DNA of 64,000 bases from Bradyrhizobium sp. LHD-71 (GCF_031157255.1 NZ_JAVIFX010000031.1:33816-97815), one strand, 5' to 3'. Counted from the stretch's first letter, positions 53,755-62,694 are shown. Made by a program: numbers and translations. The notes: generated by a model from the sequence alone, not told the origin.

Positions 53755-54231
53755 ATGGGATCAACCGTCGAGCGAAATCCATTCGGCGTCATGGACGTCC
53801 CGGATCCTTATGATGCGGCGGTGATCGAATTTGCCGCAAAAACCAGCCTCGACGGCGAATCCGACGATGATAACGCCACGTCCTGGATCAGCCGTGGCCA
53901 ACACCCCTCCTTTGCAACGATTGAGGGACACTGGGAGAGCCGGTGGAACGGCGGCGCCGATCCCACGATCCCGGGCGACAGCGCCGACAAATGGAAACAA
54001 GGTGCAGGCGAACTGAAGATCGTGCGCGACCATGTGTATCTGAGGTTTGACTGGCACATCGGCGCACGCAAGGGCCTGATCGAGGCGAGACGCGACGGCG
54101 CAAGGCGGCTCGTTGGCAAGTACATCAATCTGACCGACCCGAAGATCACGCGCCCCTGGATCGGATTGATCGTGAGCAACGACCGGATCGACGGCTGCTT
54201 TCCGGAGGGGCGGCTTGATTTTCGCAGATGA
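53755..54231 (+). CDS. Hypothetical protein
   Basis: The chosen ATG at 53755 has GAGAGG upstream; in-frame starts exist at 53674 and earlier but have no good ribosome binding site. The 158-residue protein (MGSTVERNPFGVMDVPDPYD onwards) has no signal peptide or TM segment, and a beta-rich middle (YLRFDWHIGARKGLIEARRD). It resembles small lipocalin-like hypotheticals, but I recognise no family. It starts 129 bp from the TetR operator and is divergent to tetR, so it may be under the same control. Confidence 0.7.
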   Translation: MGSTVERNPFGVMDVPDPYDAAVIEFAAKTSLDGESDDDNATSWISRGQHPSFATIEGHWESRWNGGADPTIPGDSADKWKQGAGELKIVRDHVYLRFDWHIGARKGLIEARRDGARRLVGKYINLTDPKITRPWIGLIVSNDRIDGCFPEGRLDFRR

Positions 54232-54379
54232 CCCTTTCATCGCCGCGCGTTCGCTTGTCTTCGCCCCGCCGATGATTGTAATTGACAATGAGGCCTGGAA
54301 AGCGCGTGCTGGGCTGGTGACAACCTGAGCTCGGCGCGATCGGGCCAAAATCGACGGATGCCCTGTTTTGATCGTAACC

Positions 54380-54622
54380 ATGAAGACGTTTGCGTGTGTC
54401 GCGCTTGCAGCCGCGCTCGGCAGCAGCTCCGTGTTTGCAGCCACCACCGAGTGCCGGTTCATCCAGTCGCGGAAGGAGCGCAACGCCTGTTACGATCAGC
54501 AGAGCGCCGCCAGGCAAAAGGCCGGCTCCGAGGGCACGAAGTCGGTCGACCCCATCGACGGCATGAAGTCCGAAGATGATCGGCTGACCAGACGCCTGCA
54601 GGGCATCTGCAAGGGCTGCTAA
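54380..54622 (+). CDS. Small secreted Cys-containing protein
   Basis: From the ATG at 54380 the 80-residue protein has a signal peptide (MKTFACVALAAALGSSSVFA) and a mature part with TTECRFIQSRKERNACYDQQ, SVDPIDGMKSED and a C-terminal CKGC. The four cysteines in the mature part are likely disulfide-bonded in the periplasm. Similar small proteins with a CxxIxxxxxRxxCYD pattern occur widely in Bradyrhizobium-like genomes, without known role. A TTG 12 bases upstream is also in frame but unlikely. Confidence 0.72.
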   Translation: MKTFACVALAAALGSSSVFAATTECRFIQSRKERNACYDQQSAARQKAGSEGTKSVDPIDGMKSEDDRLTRRLQGICKGC

Positions 54623-54877
54623 GCGCAACCGCGCTTCGACCGAATCGGCGTGATTCGCCTCCCTGCTCTCGGCCGCATCTCGCAGCAACCGATTCCGGCG
54701 GAATGACAGCACCGTGATGTCATTCCCGCCAAAGCATGTTTCCTGGCGGCGGCCGATATGGCCGCCTTTTTTCATCCCGCACGGTCGATCGGCCACGGCC
54801 TCCTACGTTCGGAGGACGCCCGCGCCACCCACGTCCCTACTGTCAGCTCCAAACAAGGACGAACAGAGAGGACGATC

Positions 54878-55120
54878 ATGCGCTCCAACGACACTTTTCT
54901 GCCCGGCAACGATAGCGAACTGATCGCCAGGTGGCGGCGATGCCTGGTTCTGATCTATGCGACGATCCTGGTCGGCGTGTTGTCAGCCGTCCTGGTTGCG
55001 TTATCGCTGGGCACGGACAGGGGGGAAACCGTCCGTCAAGGCGAGCACCACGTCGTCAGCGGCGCATGTCTCCGCCAGCCAAATGTTTGGACGCTGAGAG
55101 AGCGAACCTGTATGCCGTGA
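54878..55120 (+). CDS. Small single-pass membrane protein
   Basis: The ATG at 54878 has GAGAGGA upstream; the frame is open from 54758 but without a good start there. The 80-residue protein has one TM segment (CLVLIYATILVGVLSAVLVA, residues about 23-42) after a short cytoplasmic part, and an outer tail with two Cys (VSGACLRQPNVWTLRERTCM). Function is unknown. Confidence 0.65.
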   Translation: MRSNDTFLPGNDSELIARWRRCLVLIYATILVGVLSAVLVALSLGTDRGETVRQGEHHVVSGACLRQPNVWTLRERTCMP

Positions 55121-55257
55121 TCTGCACGCGCGCGTCGAAGGGATGACACGACGGCCGTCTCAATGTCATCATCTTCCGTCGCAGAAGCTGTTTCGTTGGT
55201 AACAGCAGCAACACCAGCATTCCGGTAAGCGGCATCCTCATACGCGAGGAGGCACTG

Positions 55258-55731
55258 ATGACGATAGCGATACGGCCCGCGACCGCGCAAGACCAGGAAC
55301 AGATTCTCGCTCTGGCGCGCGGCGAACGGGTGAAACCATTCGGACTATATTGGCCAAATTTCATCGTCGCCGAGCGGGATCACCGCATTATCGGTGCCGT
55401 GCAATTGCGGACACACCGCGACGGTTCCTATGAACTCGGGAGCCTCGTGGTGGAAACGCAGTCTCGCGGACAAGGCGTCGCCGCCCGCCTCATCGACATG
55501 CGCCTCGCGGACAAGAATGGACGCATCCTGATCATCACGGGCCGAAGATACGCGAACCACTACGGTCGCTGGGGCTTCAGGCGCATCAAGCCGAGTGAGG
55601 CGCCACCATGCATCAAGTGGAATTACTGGATGGGGCATCTCGGCGGAGGACTGATCTCGGTCATCCAGCGTCGCAGCTTCAATCCGCTTGCAGTGCTCGA
55701 TCGGCCAGCACTCGCAGATCACAGTCGTTAG
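55258..55731 (+). CDS. GNAT family N-acetyltransferase-like protein
   Basis: The 157-residue protein has a GAGGAGG ribosome binding site. It opens IAIRPATAQDQEQILALARG and has ELGSLVVETQSRGQGVAARL, the GNAT beta4-alpha3 acetyl-CoA site with Q/RxxGxG/A (SRGQGVA). GRRYANHYGRWGFRRIKPSE is the usual end segment. Substrate unknown. It stands alone between hypotheticals and the GST gene. Confidence 0.88.
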   Translation: MTIAIRPATAQDQEQILALARGERVKPFGLYWPNFIVAERDHRIIGAVQLRTHRDGSYELGSLVVETQSRGQGVAARLIDMRLADKNGRILIITGRRYANHYGRWGFRRIKPSEAPPCIKWNYWMGHLGGGLISVIQRRSFNPLAVLDRPALADHSR

Positions 55732-55784
55732 CTGCCGATCCGTCCGACCACCGCCGCGTCGAGCCTTTCAAAACGGGGGCACCC

Positions 55785-56450
55785 ATGACCAACATCGAAC
55801 TTTTTGTTGCCGAGCTCTGCCCGTTCGCCGCGCGAGCCCGCCTGGTTCTGGCTGAGAAGCATATTTCCGCGACGGAGATCGAGGTCGACCTGCGGCAGAA
55901 ACCAGGTTGGTTTCTGGAGATCTCACCAAACGGCAAGGTGCCTCTGCTGCGCCATGACGGCAAGCTCGTTTCGGAGGCCACCATTATCGCCGAATACGTG
56001 GAAGAGGCGTTCTCCAAGCATCGACTTCTTCCCGGACAGCCGCATGCACGCGCGCAAGCAAGAGCGTGGGTGAGCTTCGCCGACAACCGTCTCTACGCAA
56101 AGACAGAAGTCCTGCTGCACAGCTTCGATTCAGATATGCACGGGCCAATTGCCGCAAAACTCGCCGACGACCTTCGCTTTCTGGAAGAGCGGGGGCTTGC
56201 CAACCCTGCACGCACCGGCCCCTACCTGTTGGGCGCGGAGTTCAGTCTCGCGGATCTTGCATTGTACCCGTGGTTCGAGCAGGTGGCGGTGCTCGAGCGA
56301 TACCGCAGCTTTCACTTTCCCCGCGAGTGCCAGCGTCTTCTCGCCTGGCAGGAAGCCGTTGCTGACCGGGCGGCGGTGCGCGCCGTCGGCAAGCCAGCGC
56401 AATTCTACCTTGAGCGGTATGCGCGGCTGCTCAGATCAGCGACGGCGTGA
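55785..56450 (+). CDS. Glutathione S-transferase family protein
   Basis: The ATG at 55785 starts MTNIELFVAELCPFAARARL, a thioredoxin-fold N-terminus with CPFA in the active-site position. NGKVPLLRHDGKLVSEATII is the glutathione gamma-glutamyl binding region (cis-Pro and Ser/Glu). The C-terminal helical domain with YLLGAEFSLADLALYPWF is typical. The 221-residue protein is a normal-length GST. It may conjugate or reduce electrophiles in the cytoplasm. An upstream in-frame extension lies in the GNAT gene and is not used. Confidence 0.9.
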   Translation: MTNIELFVAELCPFAARARLVLAEKHISATEIEVDLRQKPGWFLEISPNGKVPLLRHDGKLVSEATIIAEYVEEAFSKHRLLPGQPHARAQARAWVSFADNRLYAKTEVLLHSFDSDMHGPIAAKLADDLRFLEERGLANPARTGPYLLGAEFSLADLALYPWFEQVAVLERYRSFHFPRECQRLLAWQEAVADRAAVRAVGKPAQFYLERYARLLRSATA

Positions 56451-56605
56451 ATCGCATTGAAGCGCGCGCTATCATGCGCACCGCGTTCCGGGCACAGCCT
56501 TCCGGCCTGGCTCGCTTCGTGGCCGATCTCAGTGAATATCTCGATACCTATCGAACGCCGAGCGCTGATGCCCTCACCAATCTTAAGCAAATCAATACGG
56601 TCTGA
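56447..56605 (+). CDS. Possible small protein overlapping the GST stop
   Basis: A GTG at 56447 overlaps the GST stop codon (GTGA) and opens a 52-codon frame that includes MRTAFRAQPSGLARFVADLS and ends with a TGA at 56603. An internal ATG at 56474 would give 44 residues. The amino acid composition is protein-like and the overlap hints at coupling, but no family or ribosome binding site supports it. Coding is uncertain. Confidence 0.3.
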   Translation: MNRIEARAIMRTAFRAQPSGLARFVADLSEYLDTYRTPSADALTNLKQINTV

Positions 56606-56673
56606 CTGTACCCTGCTCGTCATATACTTGCGTCAGTTCGTTGAATCATTCTGCAACAAGTCGAGCAAAGCCG

Positions 56674-57006
56674 ATGGTTTGGGGCTCGAGGAAAAGCCAG
56701 CGGATCGCGTTTCAGCGCGGCATCGAGGCCCGCATGGTGGCCATTGACGGCACCTGGAGCAGGCGCTGCCAGGTTGCGGATATCTCCACGACCGGTGCCC
56801 GGCTGATTGTCGAGGAAGCGGTCGGCGGACTCCGCATCAAGGAGTTCTTCCTCGCGCTGTCGACCATGGGCCGCGTCTGGCGGCGCTGTGAACTCGTCCG
56901 CGTCAACGGCGACGAGCTCGGCGTCAAATTCCTGAAAGCAAGCGCTCCCCGCGAGAGTGGCGAGCGGCAGCAAGGCAACGCGCACCTTCACGATGACCCC
57001 GCATGA
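56674..57006 (+). CDS. PilZ domain protein
   Basis: The likely start is the ATG at 56674 (a TTG 33 bases earlier is in frame). The 110-residue protein has SQRIAFQRGIEARM, with the Arg-rich RxxxR-like element, and DISTTGARLIVEEA, the D/NxSxxG motif of PilZ domains that bind cyclic-di-GMP. It has no other domain. Such proteins usually control motility, polysaccharide export or biofilm output. The neighbour on the right is an SDR gene, giving no functional hint. Confidence 0.85.
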   Translation: MVWGSRKSQRIAFQRGIEARMVAIDGTWSRRCQVADISTTGARLIVEEAVGGLRIKEFFLALSTMGRVWRRCELVRVNGDELGVKFLKASAPRESGERQQGNAHLHDDPA

Positions 57007-57215
57007 GGCTTCTCATGTGCGGGCGATGTCTCACCGCCGAACAGCGAAGAAGGCGAGTTCGAGGCAGCCGGTTTCTCGGACTGCTCGCGCCGCAGGCGTG
57101 ATCGTCGATACGGCAATGCCCCCTTGCAGCACACGCCCTTGTTGGGGCCGGTGAAATCGGCCTAATGGCGCAAGCGAGGGAGGTCACTCGCAGCCGTGCC
57201 ATTGGGAGGAACATC

Positions 57216-58028
57216 ATGAAGGGCCCAGAAGACGATGCCGGCCTGTCCGGCAAGGTCGCAATCCTGAGCGGCGGTGGAGCGGCCGGCGACGGCATCGGCA
57301 ATGGGCGAGCGGCAGCGATCCTTCTCGCCCGCGCCGGCACCAAAGTGCTGGTGGCCGATCGCGACATCAAGCTCGCCGAGCGGACCATGGAGATGATCGC
57401 GGCCGAGGGCGGCACGGCGGCGGCCGAAGCCTTTGACGCCACCAGCGAAGCCGAATGCAAGCGGCTCGTCGATGCTGCCGTCGATCGTTGGGGCCGCCTC
57501 GATTTCCTCGACAACAACATCGGCATCGGCAGCCGCGGCAGCGTGGTGGCGGAGAAGCCGGAGGAGTTCCGCCGCGTCATGCAGGTCAATGTCGAGACCA
57601 TGTTCCTTCTGTCGAAGCATGCGATCCCGGCTATGATCAAGACCTCCAAGGGCGGTGCGATCGTCAACATCTCGTCGATCTCGGCGTTGCGGCCGCGCGG
57701 ACTCACCACCTACACGACCTCGAAGGCCGCGGTGATCGGCCTGACCCAGGCCATGGCGGTGGATCATGGCCGGGACAACATCCGCGTCAACTGCATCTGC
57801 CCCGGTCCGATGTACACGCCGATGGTCTACGCCCGCGGCATGAGCGACGCTGCACGCACCCAGCGCGCGAAAGCATCGGTGCTGAAAACCGAAGGCACCG
57901 GCTGGGATGTCGGCCACGCGGTGCGGTTCCTGCTCTCCGACCATGCCCGCTACATCACCGGACAGGTGCTAGTGGTGGACGGCGGCGTCACGTTGCAGGG
58001 ACCGGAGCGGGATTCCGTGGATCACTGA
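57216..58028 (+). CDS. Short-chain dehydrogenase/reductase (SDR)
   Basis: The ATG at 57216 has GGGAGGAAC upstream; an open extension of 17 codons precedes it. The 270-residue SDR has GGGAAGDGIG (19-28) as the NAD(P)-binding motif, NISS with catalytic Ser at 153-154, and YTTSK with Tyr166 and Lys170. The Gly-rich motif departs from the classical TGxxxGxG. It is the first of three genes (SDR, CMD-family, SDR) on the plus strand, probably oxidising a hydroxyl intermediate. Substrate unknown. Confidence 0.92.
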   Translation: MKGPEDDAGLSGKVAILSGGGAAGDGIGNGRAAAILLARAGTKVLVADRDIKLAERTMEMIAAEGGTAAAEAFDATSEAECKRLVDAAVDRWGRLDFLDNNIGIGSRGSVVAEKPEEFRRVMQVNVETMFLLSKHAIPAMIKTSKGGAIVNISSISALRPRGLTTYTTSKAAVIGLTQAMAVDHGRDNIRVNCICPGPMYTPMVYARGMSDAARTQRAKASVLKTEGTGWDVGHAVRFLLSDHARYITGQVLVVDGGVTLQGPERDSVDH

Positions 58029-58159
58029 TGTCGCCGACAGGGCGAGGAACGCCAGCGACGAAGCAAGCCGACTTTCAAACAGACGGGACCGCTTCGTTTC
58101 GCGCGCGAAGATGCCCGGTCTGATTTTCGCCTCAACAACAAAACGAGGAAACGAACAAA

Positions 58160-58714
58160 ATGGCCCGCCTTCCCTATCTCGAGCCCGATCAGGTCGCAGA
58201 GCAATATCGCGATATGCTCAAGCGCAACACCAACCTGCACAAACTGCTCGTCAACTCGCCGGACATGGCACGCGCGTTCTCAGGCCTCGGCGGCTACATC
58301 CGCCACGGCAGCAAGCTCGACCCGCGCCTGCGCGAGCTCGCAATCCTGCAGGTCGGCTGGATCGAGAAGTCCGAATACGAATTCACTCACCACGTGAAGA
58401 TCGGCAAGGAGTTCGGCGTCACGGATGCGGACATCGAGGGGCTCATCGCCGAAACCGCGGGCAAACCCTCGAAGCTGGACCCGCTCGCAAAGGCCGTCTT
58501 GAAGGGCGCCCGCGAAATGGTCCGCAACCTCGCCATGTCGGAGGCGACCTTCGCCGAGATCAAGAAGGAGCTGTCGGACGAGCACATGGTCGACCTGGTC
58601 CTGACCATCGCCTTCTATTGCGGCGTCGTGCGCGTACTCGCGACGATGCAGATCGACAACGAACCGTATTATAAAGAGGTGCTGCAGCAGTACCCGATCC
58701 CTGGAGTGAAGTGA
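58160..58714 (+). CDS. Carboxymuconolactone decarboxylase (CMD) family protein
   Basis: The 184-residue protein starts MARLPYLEPDQVAEQYRDML and has RHGSKLDPRLRELAILQVGW then EYEFTHHVKIGKEFGVTDAD, the CMD/AhpD-like fold. The AhpD redox Cys-x2-Cys is missing: the equivalent segment reads EKSEYEFTHH, so it is unlikely to be a peroxidase-type member and looks like a CMD-type lyase. A GAGGAAACG ribosome binding site is seen. The next SDR starts two bases after the stop, so they are coupled. Confidence 0.88.
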   Translation: MARLPYLEPDQVAEQYRDMLKRNTNLHKLLVNSPDMARAFSGLGGYIRHGSKLDPRLRELAILQVGWIEKSEYEFTHHVKIGKEFGVTDADIEGLIAETAGKPSKLDPLAKAVLKGAREMVRNLAMSEATFAEIKKELSDEHMVDLVLTIAFYCGVVRVLATMQIDNEPYYKEVLQQYPIPGVK

Positions 58715-58715
58715 C

Positions 58716-59516
58716 ATGCGCCTGAAAGATCGTATCGCCATCGTCGTCGGCGCCGGGCAGAGCCCCGGAGAAGGCATCGGTAACGGTCGCGCCACTGCAC
58801 TGACCTTCGCGCGCGAAGGCGCCAAGGTGTTGTGCGTGGACCATAACCTCGCCTCGGCGCAGGAGACCGCCGCCATGATCGTTGAAAAGCAAGGCACCGC
58901 GGTTGCCTTCAAGGCGGACGTGACAAAGCCTGCCGAGATCAAGGCGATGGTCGCTGAGGCACACGGCCGCTGGGGCCGCATCGACGTCCTGCACAATAAT
59001 GTCGGCGTCAGCCTTTCCGGCGGCGACGCCGAGCTCGACAAGATCACCGAGGAGGCGTTCGATCGCTGCGTCGCGATCAATCTGAAAAGCTGCATTCTCG
59101 CAGCCAAGCACGTGATCCCGATCATGCGCGAGCAGAAGAGCGGCGCGATCATCAACATCTCGTCGATGGCGGTGATCACCACCTACCCTTACGTCGCCTA
59201 CAAGGCGACGAAGGCGGCAATGGTCGCCTTCACCGAACAGCTTGCCTATCAGAACGCGCAGTATGGCATCCGCGCCAACGTGATCCTGCCGGGACTGATG
59301 AACACGCCGATGGCTGTCGACACCCGCGCTCGCGAGTTCAGCAAGACCCGTGCCGAGGTCGAGGCAGAGCGGGATTCCAAAGTGCCGCTGCGAAAGAAGA
59401 TGGGCACTGGATGGGACGTCGCCAACGCCGCGCTGTTCCTGGCCTCGGACGAGGCAAGCTTCATCACCGGCGTGACACTGCCGGTCGACGGCGGCGCAAG
59501 CGTCAGACGAGGCTAG
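58716..59516 (+). CDS. Short-chain dehydrogenase/reductase (SDR)
   Basis: The 266-residue SDR has VGAGQSPGEGIG at 11-22, NISS with Ser149/150, and AYKATK with Tyr162 and Lys166. It resembles the first SDR (both have a Gly-rich loop with an inserted Gly/Ser stretch), so the two may be paralogues from duplication. Its TAG stop is part of a CTAGTGTC repeat border. It probably acts with the CMD-family protein on one pathway. Confidence 0.92.
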   Translation: MRLKDRIAIVVGAGQSPGEGIGNGRATALTFAREGAKVLCVDHNLASAQETAAMIVEKQGTAVAFKADVTKPAEIKAMVAEAHGRWGRIDVLHNNVGVSLSGGDAELDKITEEAFDRCVAINLKSCILAAKHVIPIMREQKSGAIINISSMAVITTYPYVAYKATKAAMVAFTEQLAYQNAQYGIRANVILPGLMNTPMAVDTRAREFSKTRAEVEAERDSKVPLRKKMGTGWDVANAALFLASDEASFITGVTLPVDGGASVRRG

Positions 59517-59572
59517 TGTCCGGTTTCTGACGCTCGCCCCGGCCACGAGGCCTTCGTGCGGGCGTCAGAAAC
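59513..59572. repeat. CTAGTGTC-bordered palindrome after the SDR gene
   Basis: CTAGTGTC at 59513 matches the border of the repeat at 18519 and 63894, but the inner sequence is different: GTTTCTGACGC (59523-59533) and GCGTCAGAAAC (59562-59572) form an inverted repeat around a GGCC-rich loop. A further GTTTCTGACG is at 59610-59619. It supplies the SDR stop codon (TAG). A related element of another subtype is likely. Confidence 0.6.
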
Positions 59573-59709
59573 AACGGGACCGGCAAATTTGTATTCAAAT
59601 GCGGGGTCTGTTTCTGACGTTCCGATGAAGAGTTTTGCCGCAAGGATGACCGCAGAAGCACCAGACCAGGACGCGCAAGCCTCGTCGACCACGTCGGACA
59701 ACGAGACAG

Positions 59710-61314
59710 ATGGCCCAGCAGCCGCAACGAGACAACGAGGGTGTGGACGTCCTCATCGTCGGCGCTGGACCGACGGGCCTGATGCTGGCCAATCAGCTCG
59801 TGCGACGAGGCATCAAGCCGCTGGTCATCGACCGGCACTCCGGCCCGGCGCAGCAGACCCGCGCGATGGCTGTTCAGGCGCGAACGCTCGAGATCTACGC
59901 TCACATGGGCATTATCGACGAGGCGCTCTCACTCGGGGCGATCGCGGCCGCTTTCGACGTGTGGGCGGACGGACAATGGAGAGCGCGCATCCCGTTCGGC
60001 GACATCGGCCAGGATCTCAGCCCGTTTCCCTTTGTGCTGATGCTGGGCCAGGACGACAACGAACGCATTATGGGCGCCAGCCTCGGCCGCCAGGGCGTGG
60101 CGATTGCATGGAATACCGAGCTCACGGCGCTTGAGCAGAAGCCGGCGCAGGTCGAGGCGACGCTGAAGCAGGCCGACGGCTCCATGCGCACGGTCAACGC
60201 CAAGTGGCTGGCCGGCTGTGACGGGGCGCATAGTGCGGTGCGTGAATTGAACGGGATCGGATTTCCGGGCGCGCCCTACGAGCACACGTTCTTCGTCGCC
60301 GACACCACGGCGACAGGATCAATGAAGCCTGGCGAGCTCAACGTCTATCTATGGAAAGATGGCTTTCATCTGTTCTTTCCCATGCGCGGCCAGGATCACT
60401 GGCGGGTGATCGGCATCCTCCCGGAGCAGTTGCGGCAAAGGGACGACGTCGACTTCGACGAGATCGCGCCGGCGATCCAGCGCGAGACCGCGAGCGATCT
60501 GAGCTTTCAGGACTGCAGCTGGTTTTCGACCTACCGGATTCATCATCGCGCCGCCGAGCGCTTTCGCGACCAGCGCTGCTTCCTGCTTGGCGACGCGGCG
60601 CACATCCACAGCCCGGCCGGCGGACAGGGTATGAACACCGGCCTGCAGGATGCCTACAACCTCGCATGGAAGCTTGCGCTCGTCGTGCAAGGTCGCGCCG
60701 ACGACAGACTGCTCGACAGCTATGAACAGGAGCGCGTGCCGGTCGCGAAACGCCTGCTGCAGACGACGGACCAGGCGTTCCAGCTGATCGTTTCCGACAG
60801 CTGGCTGGCCTCGTTGTTCCGGACCAAGCTAATCGCGCGAGTTGCAGCGGCGGCAATGAACTTCCGCAGCGTTCGCCGTTTCGCGTTCCGAACCGTCTCG
60901 CAGATCGGCATCCGCTATCCGCAGAGCGCCTTAACCAAGGTCGCGACCGGTATGCCGGAAGACGCGCCCGCACCGGGCGACCGTTTCCCGTGGCTCAAGC
61001 TCGCGCTCAATGACAACGACGGCGCCCGAGATCTCTACCAGGCGCTGGACGACAGACGTTTCAATCTGCTCGTGTTCGGACAATCACCGTCAGGATTGCA
61101 AGATAGCTTCGACGACCTGGTGACCGTTCATAGAGTCCCGGAGAGCAAGGCCAACGACGCAGAGCTGACGCACGCCCGCATCCCTAGCCCGTCCTTCTAT
61201 CTCCTGCGCCCGGACGGACACGTCGGACTTGCCGGCCCGGGCTTCGACGGCCAGGCCGTCTCACGCTACCTCTCCGAGAACGTGCATCTGAAGGCGCAAG
61301 TCGTCGCTGGCTAA
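59710..61314 (+). CDS. FAD-dependent monooxygenase (aromatic hydroxylase, PheA/TfdB-like)
   Basis: The 534-residue protein is a class A flavin monooxygenase: GAGPTGL (18-23), GCDGAHS (169-175) and GDAAHIHSP (294-302) followed by AGGQGMNTGLQDAYN. The C-terminal thioredoxin-like dimerisation domain is shorter than in phenol hydroxylases. It would hydroxylate an aromatic or polyketide-like substrate using NAD(P)H and oxygen. It is 193 bp from the SDR gene and on the same strand, and converges on an acyl-CoA dehydrogenase gene; a common pathway is inferred. The substrate is unknown. Confidence 0.93.
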   Translation: MAQQPQRDNEGVDVLIVGAGPTGLMLANQLVRRGIKPLVIDRHSGPAQQTRAMAVQARTLEIYAHMGIIDEALSLGAIAAAFDVWADGQWRARIPFGDIGQDLSPFPFVLMLGQDDNERIMGASLGRQGVAIAWNTELTALEQKPAQVEATLKQADGSMRTVNAKWLAGCDGAHSAVRELNGIGFPGAPYEHTFFVADTTATGSMKPGELNVYLWKDGFHLFFPMRGQDHWRVIGILPEQLRQRDDVDFDEIAPAIQRETASDLSFQDCSWFSTYRIHHRAAERFRDQRCFLLGDAAHIHSPAGGQGMNTGLQDAYNLAWKLALVVQGRADDRLLDSYEQERVPVAKRLLQTTDQAFQLIVSDSWLASLFRTKLIARVAAAAMNFRSVRRFAFRTVSQIGIRYPQSALTKVATGMPEDAPAPGDRFPWLKLALNDNDGARDLYQALDDRRFNLLVFGQSPSGLQDSFDDLVTVHRVPESKANDAELTHARIPSPSFYLLRPDGHVGLAGPGFDGQAVSRYLSENVHLKAQVVAG

Positions 61315-61315
61315 G

Positions 61316-61397
61316 CGTCATTGCGAGGCATGGCCGTTCGAAGAACGGCGTCGCTTCGCTCCTCAGACTGGATTGCTTCGCTTCGCTCGCAATGACG
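61316..61397. repeat. Composite palindromic repeat between convergent genes
   Basis: CGTCATTGCGAGG at 61316 and CAATGACG at the end (61390-61397) are inverted arms as at 429 and 7209. Between them is GGCATGGCCGTTCGAAGAAC plus GGCGTCGCTTCGCTC, the repeat found in the 5' end of nirD. So two repeat modules are nested or combined here. It lies between the monooxygenase stop and the acyl-CoA dehydrogenase stop. Confidence 0.85.
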
Positions 61398-61419
61398 ACG
61401 GTTGTCCGCGTGCGCCCGC

Positions 61420-62694
61420 CTACATCATGCTCAGCTCGTGGCGGCCGACGACCATCCAGTGCACTTCGTCGGGGCCGTCGGCGAACCGCAGGTGCCGCAC
61501 GTCCGTGTACATCTCGGCAAGTGGCGTCCAGTTGGAGATGCCCGTCGCACCATGCATCTGAATCGCCTGGTCGATGATCTTGCAGGCCCGTTCCGGCACC
61601 ATGGCCTTCACCATGCTGACCCACACCCGCGCTTCCTTGTTGCCAAGCACGTCCATCGCCTTGGCGGCCTTCAGCACCATCAGCCGCATCGCCTCGATCT
61701 CGCAACGCGCCTGCGCGATGATCTGCAGGTTGCCGCCGAGATGCGCGATCTGCTTGCCGAACGCCTGGCGCGTGAGTCCGCGCGTGACCATCAGGTCGAG
61801 CGCCTTCTCCGCCTTGCCGATCGTGCGCATGCAGTGATGGATCCGGCCCGGGCCGAGACGCACCTGCGAAATCTCGAAGCCGCGGCCTTCGCCCAGCAGG
61901 ATGTTCTCCTTCGGCACCCGCACATTGTTGAAGCGGATGTGCATGTGGCCACGCGGGGCGTGATCGTGACCGAATACATGCATCGGCCCGATGATCTCGA
62001 CGCCTGGCGTGTCCTTCGGCACGAGAATCTGCGACTGCTGCTTGCTCGGCGGCGCATCGGGATTGGTCTTCACCATCACGATCATGATCTTGCAACGCGG
62101 ATCGCCGGCGCCGGAAATGTAATATTTCTCGCCGTTGATCACGTATTCGTCGCCGACGAGCTTCGCCGTCGTCGACACGTTCTTGGCGTCCGACGAGGCA
62201 ACGTTCGGCTCGGTCATGACGTAGGCGGAACGGATTTCGCCATTGAGCAGCGGCTTCAGCCACTTCTCCTTCTGCTCCTTGGTGCCGATGCGCTCGAGCA
62301 CTTCCATGTTGCCAGTGTCCGGCGCGGCGCAGTTCATTGTCTCCGAGGCCATCGGGCTCTTGCCGAGCTCGGCGGCAATGTAGGCATAGTCGAGATTCTT
62401 CAATCCCTCACCGGTGTGCGCGTCCGGCAGGAAGAAGTTCCACAAGCCTTCGGACTTGGCCTTGTCCTTGGCCTTCTGCAGGACCTCGAGCTGACCCGGC
62501 GCGAAGCTCCAGCGGTCGGCCTTGTCCTTGCCGAGCCGCATGAATTCCGCCGCCATCGGATCGACTGTTTCCCTGATGAACCGGCGGACATGGTCGTAAA
62601 GCGGCCGAACGCCGTCGGACATGCGCAGATCGTTCAGTTCGTCGCCGGGATTCAAACCGTAGCTGGTCCTTCGGGCGGTGACGGCGATGTTCAT
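61420..62694 (-). CDS. Acyl-CoA dehydrogenase family protein
   Basis: The 424-residue protein has the acyl-CoA dehydrogenase layout: an N-terminal helical domain, a beta domain with YVMTEPNVASSDAKNVS (FAD/substrate contacts), and a C-terminal helical domain with ALDLMVTRGLTRQAFGKQIA and MHGATGISNWTPLAEMYTDV. It oxidises an acyl-CoA to the enoyl-CoA with FAD and passes electrons to ETF. GAGGGAA precedes the ATG. It most resembles the ACAD10/11-like group. The physiological substrate is not determinable. Confidence 0.94.
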   Translation of the reverse strand: MNIAVTARRTSYGLNPGDELNDLRMSDGVRPLYDHVRRFIRETVDPMAAEFMRLGKDKADRWSFAPGQLEVLQKAKDKAKSEGLWNFFLPDAHTGEGLKNLDYAYIAAELGKSPMASETMNCAAPDTGNMEVLERIGTKEQKEKWLKPLLNGEIRSAYVMTEPNVASSDAKNVSTTAKLVGDEYVINGEKYYISGAGDPRCKIMIVMVKTNPDAPPSKQQSQILVPKDTPGVEIIGPMHVFGHDHAPRGHMHIRFNNVRVPKENILLGEGRGFEISQVRLGPGRIHHCMRTIGKAEKALDLMVTRGLTRQAFGKQIAHLGGNLQIIAQARCEIEAMRLMVLKAAKAMDVLGNKEARVWVSMVKAMVPERACKIIDQAIQMHGATGISNWTPLAEMYTDVRHLRFADGPDEVHWMVVGRHELSMM

